A DNA stretch of 49,667 bases from an uncultured Actinomycetes bacterium (GTDB lineage Bacteria; Actinomycetota; Acidimicrobiia; IMCC26256; PALSA-555), in assembly GCA_903899845.1 (NCBI GenBank), contig CAIUKV010000229.1, positions 1 to 49,667 on the forward strand. Reading direction: 5' to 3'. The notes below the pieces were generated by a model, which saw only the letters and a program-made list of their open reading frames with translations, did not search any database and had not been told where the DNA came from. This document shows, piece after piece, positions 48,455 through 49,667 of this stretch. The translations under genes and the position numbers were made by a program. How positions within the stretch are numbered: position 1 is the first letter of the stretch; the number at the start of each line of letters is the position of its first letter.

Positions 48455-49364
48455 CGACGACGCGCCCACCTGGCGCGCGCTCGAGGCCGAGGTCCGGGCC
48501 CGTCTCGCGGCCGTCGCGGGTGACGCGGCGGCCGCCGAGGCGCGGTGGATCCTGCTGGAGGCGTCGGGGGCGAGTGCGGCCGAGCTGGCGACGGACGCCG
48601 ACGATCCGGTCGGGGCGCTGGCCCACCACCGGGTCACCGCCATGCTGGAGCGCCGCCTCGACGGCGTGCCGCTGCAGTACGTGCTCGGCAGCTGGCAGTT
48701 CCGGGGCCTCGACCTCATGGTGGACTCGCGGGTCCTCATCCCCCGGCCCGAGACCGAGGTCGTCGTGCAGGTCGCGATCGACGCCCTCGTCGCCCGGGGC
48801 GCACGGGTCGGGCGGTCCGACCCGTGGGCGGCGGGGCTGACCGAGTACGCCGTCGCCGATCTGGGGACCGGCTCGGGCGCGATCGCGCTCGCCCTCGCCG
48901 CCGAGCTTCCCGATGCGGCGGTGTGGGCCACCGACGTGAGTGCCGACGCGCTGGTGGTGGCGCGGGCCAACCTCGCGGCGATCGGCAGCGCTGCGACGCG
49001 GGTGCGCATGCTCGAGGGCGACTGGTTCGTCGCGCTGCCCGACGCGCTTCGCGGCGAGATGCGCCTGATCGTGAGCAACCCGCCCTACGTCACCGACGCC
49101 GAGCACCCGGCGCTCCCTCCCGAGGTGCGCGACCACGAGCCTCACGGTGCGCTGGTGAGCGGGCCGACCGGGCTCGAGTGCGTCGAGCACCTCGTGGCCG
49201 GCGCACCCGACTGGCTCGAGCCCGCCGGTGTGCTGGTGATCGAGATCGCACCCCACCAGCGCGACGCCGCGCTCGCCGCCGCCCACGCAGCCGGGTTCGC
49301 GGCTGAGGTCCGGCCCGACCTCGCCGGTCGGGACCGGGTGCTGGTCGCTCAGCTCGAGACCTGA
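48441..49364 (+). CDS. prmC: Release factor glutamine N5-methyltransferase
   Basis: The 307-residue protein has an N-terminal helical domain with GVPLQYVLGSWQF, LIPRPETEVVV, the SAM-binding DLGTGSGAIALAL and the catalytic NPPY (about 213-216). It methylates the glutamine of the GGQ motif in release factors. It overlaps prfA by 14 bases. It is convergent with the HNH gene. Confidence 0.96.
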   Translation: MAPRNDDAPTWRALEAEVRARLAAVAGDAAAAEARWILLEASGASAAELATDADDPVGALAHHRVTAMLERRLDGVPLQYVLGSWQFRGLDLMVDSRVLIPRPETEVVVQVAIDALVARGARVGRSDPWAAGLTEYAVADLGTGSGAIALALAAELPDAAVWATDVSADALVVARANLAAIGSAATRVRMLEGDWFVALPDALRGEMRLIVSNPPYVTDAEHPALPPEVRDHEPHGALVSGPTGLECVEHLVAGAPDWLEPAGVLVIEIAPHQRDAALAAAHAAGFAAEVRPDLAGRDRVLVAQLET

Positions 49365-49389
49365 GCCGTCCGAGCCCGGCGCTCCAGGG

Positions 49390-49667
49390 TCATGGTGCGG
49401 GTCCGGCCCGGGCCTGGGCCGGGGTGTGGGGTGTCGTGGGGCGGTGGAGACGTTCGAGGTGGATCCCCCCGGGGAGGGCGGGGTTGCCGGTGAGTGAGAG
49501 GTGACCGTGGGGGACGAGTTGGCGGTGGTGGGGTGCGCACACGGTGACGAGGTTGGCGACCACGGTGGGCCCGCCCCACGAGACGGGGACCATGTGGTGG
49601 ACCTCGAGGCCCGGGCGGGTCTGACAGCCGGGCCAGCGGCAGCGGCCGTCGCGGGCGATGATCTGGC
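49390..49667 (-). CDS. HNH endonuclease, DUF222/13E12-type (partial, 5' end off window)
   Basis: Only the last 92 residues are seen, read from 49665 leftward. They include IIARDGRCRWPGCQ with a zinc Cys pair, VHHMVPVSWGGPT, and NLVTVCAPHHRQL, which is the complete HNH nuclease core, then a Pro/His-rich tail. This end is typical of the actinobacterial 13E12-repeat/DUF222-HNH proteins, present in many copies in these genomes. The N-terminal DUF222 part would be outside the window. Confidence 0.85.
   Translation of the reverse strand, partial: QIIARDGRCRWPGCQTRPGLEVHHMVPVSWGGPTVVANLVTVCAPHHRQLVPHGHLSLTGNPALPGGIHLERLHRPTTPHTPAQARAGPAP

Noticed and set aside
1-49667. CRISPR arrays, insertion sequences, prophage or toxin-antitoxin genes
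   Set aside because: No direct repeats with unique spacers of CRISPR size, no transposase or integrase motifs, no phage structural genes and no toxin-antitoxin pair were recognised in any part.

Overview
This window is very GC-rich, compactly coded DNA from the actinobacterial phylum. The markers are a WhiB protein, a PdtaS-type sensor kinase, the bacterial proteasome activator Bpa, DUF3107, an F420-type luciferase-like monooxygenase, and the block argS-lysA-hom-thrC-...-rho-rpmE-...-prfA-prmC, which runs in the order known from Mycobacterium. Many GTG starts, frequent 4-base GTGA/ATGA overlaps between genes, and many -10 hexamers 6-8 bases from a start codon (probable leaderless transcripts) fit this. 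I suspect an Acidimicrobiia-like lineage rather than a mycobacterium or streptomycete, but the sequence alone does not prove it. I see no insertion sequences, prophage, CRISPR array or rRNA.

Layout. 1-6946: a B12/radical SAM protein (cut by the window edge), an ATP-grasp ligase, an Nfu-type Fe-S scaffold, a DUF169 protein, and a leftward trio (SufR-like Fe-S regulator, cysteine desulfurase homologue, VOC protein) divergent from an Mrp/ApbC Fe-S carrier. The desulfurase homologue has lost its PLP lysine and most other PLP ligands but keeps the catalytic-cysteine loop. 6963-11332: DUF3107, two ArsA/GET3-like ATPases, PdtaS and, convergent to it, WhiB. 11199-11778: the only long non-coding stretch, with 11-bp iteron-like arrays in opposite orientations around a DnaA-box-like site, then an 8-unit 9-bp array. 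11779-19914: ordinary metabolism and maintenance (glycerophosphodiesterase, lipid kinase, UDG, TauE transporter, dapA, DAHP synthase, Bpa, SDR, LLM oxidoreductase).

19911-28503 is the accessory core. A translationally coupled rightward operon encodes an NTP_transf_5 nucleotidyltransferase, a GT4 glycosyltransferase, a PqqD-like peptide-binding protein, a single polypeptide fusing an HprK-like kinase to two GT2 glycosyltransferase domains, and an unknown protein. Convergent to it lie pgsB and pgsC (poly-gamma-glutamate-type ligase and membrane partner) and a tRNA-Arg(CCG). The PqqD, HprK-like and nucleotidyltransferase trio recalls the uncharacterised HprK-related/PqqD peptide-modification systems, here wired to cell-surface glycosylation. 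I think this is the best candidate for an undescribed system. Several of its starts lie inside short tandem repeats that each carry a ribosome-binding site, a start codon, or both.

28603-49364: two tandem paralogous lipoproteins, then the aspartate-family block argS-lysA-hom-thrC. thrB is missing between thrC and rho. Instead there are an SDR, an acyl-CoA-ligase-like enzyme, a carboxylesterase, a secreted PQQ-type sugar dehydrogenase and an ApgM-superfamily protein that could replace homoserine kinase. rho, rpmE, a DUF1385 protein, a DUF1800/DUF1501 pair, prfA and prmC follow. The window ends inside an HNH endonuclease gene.
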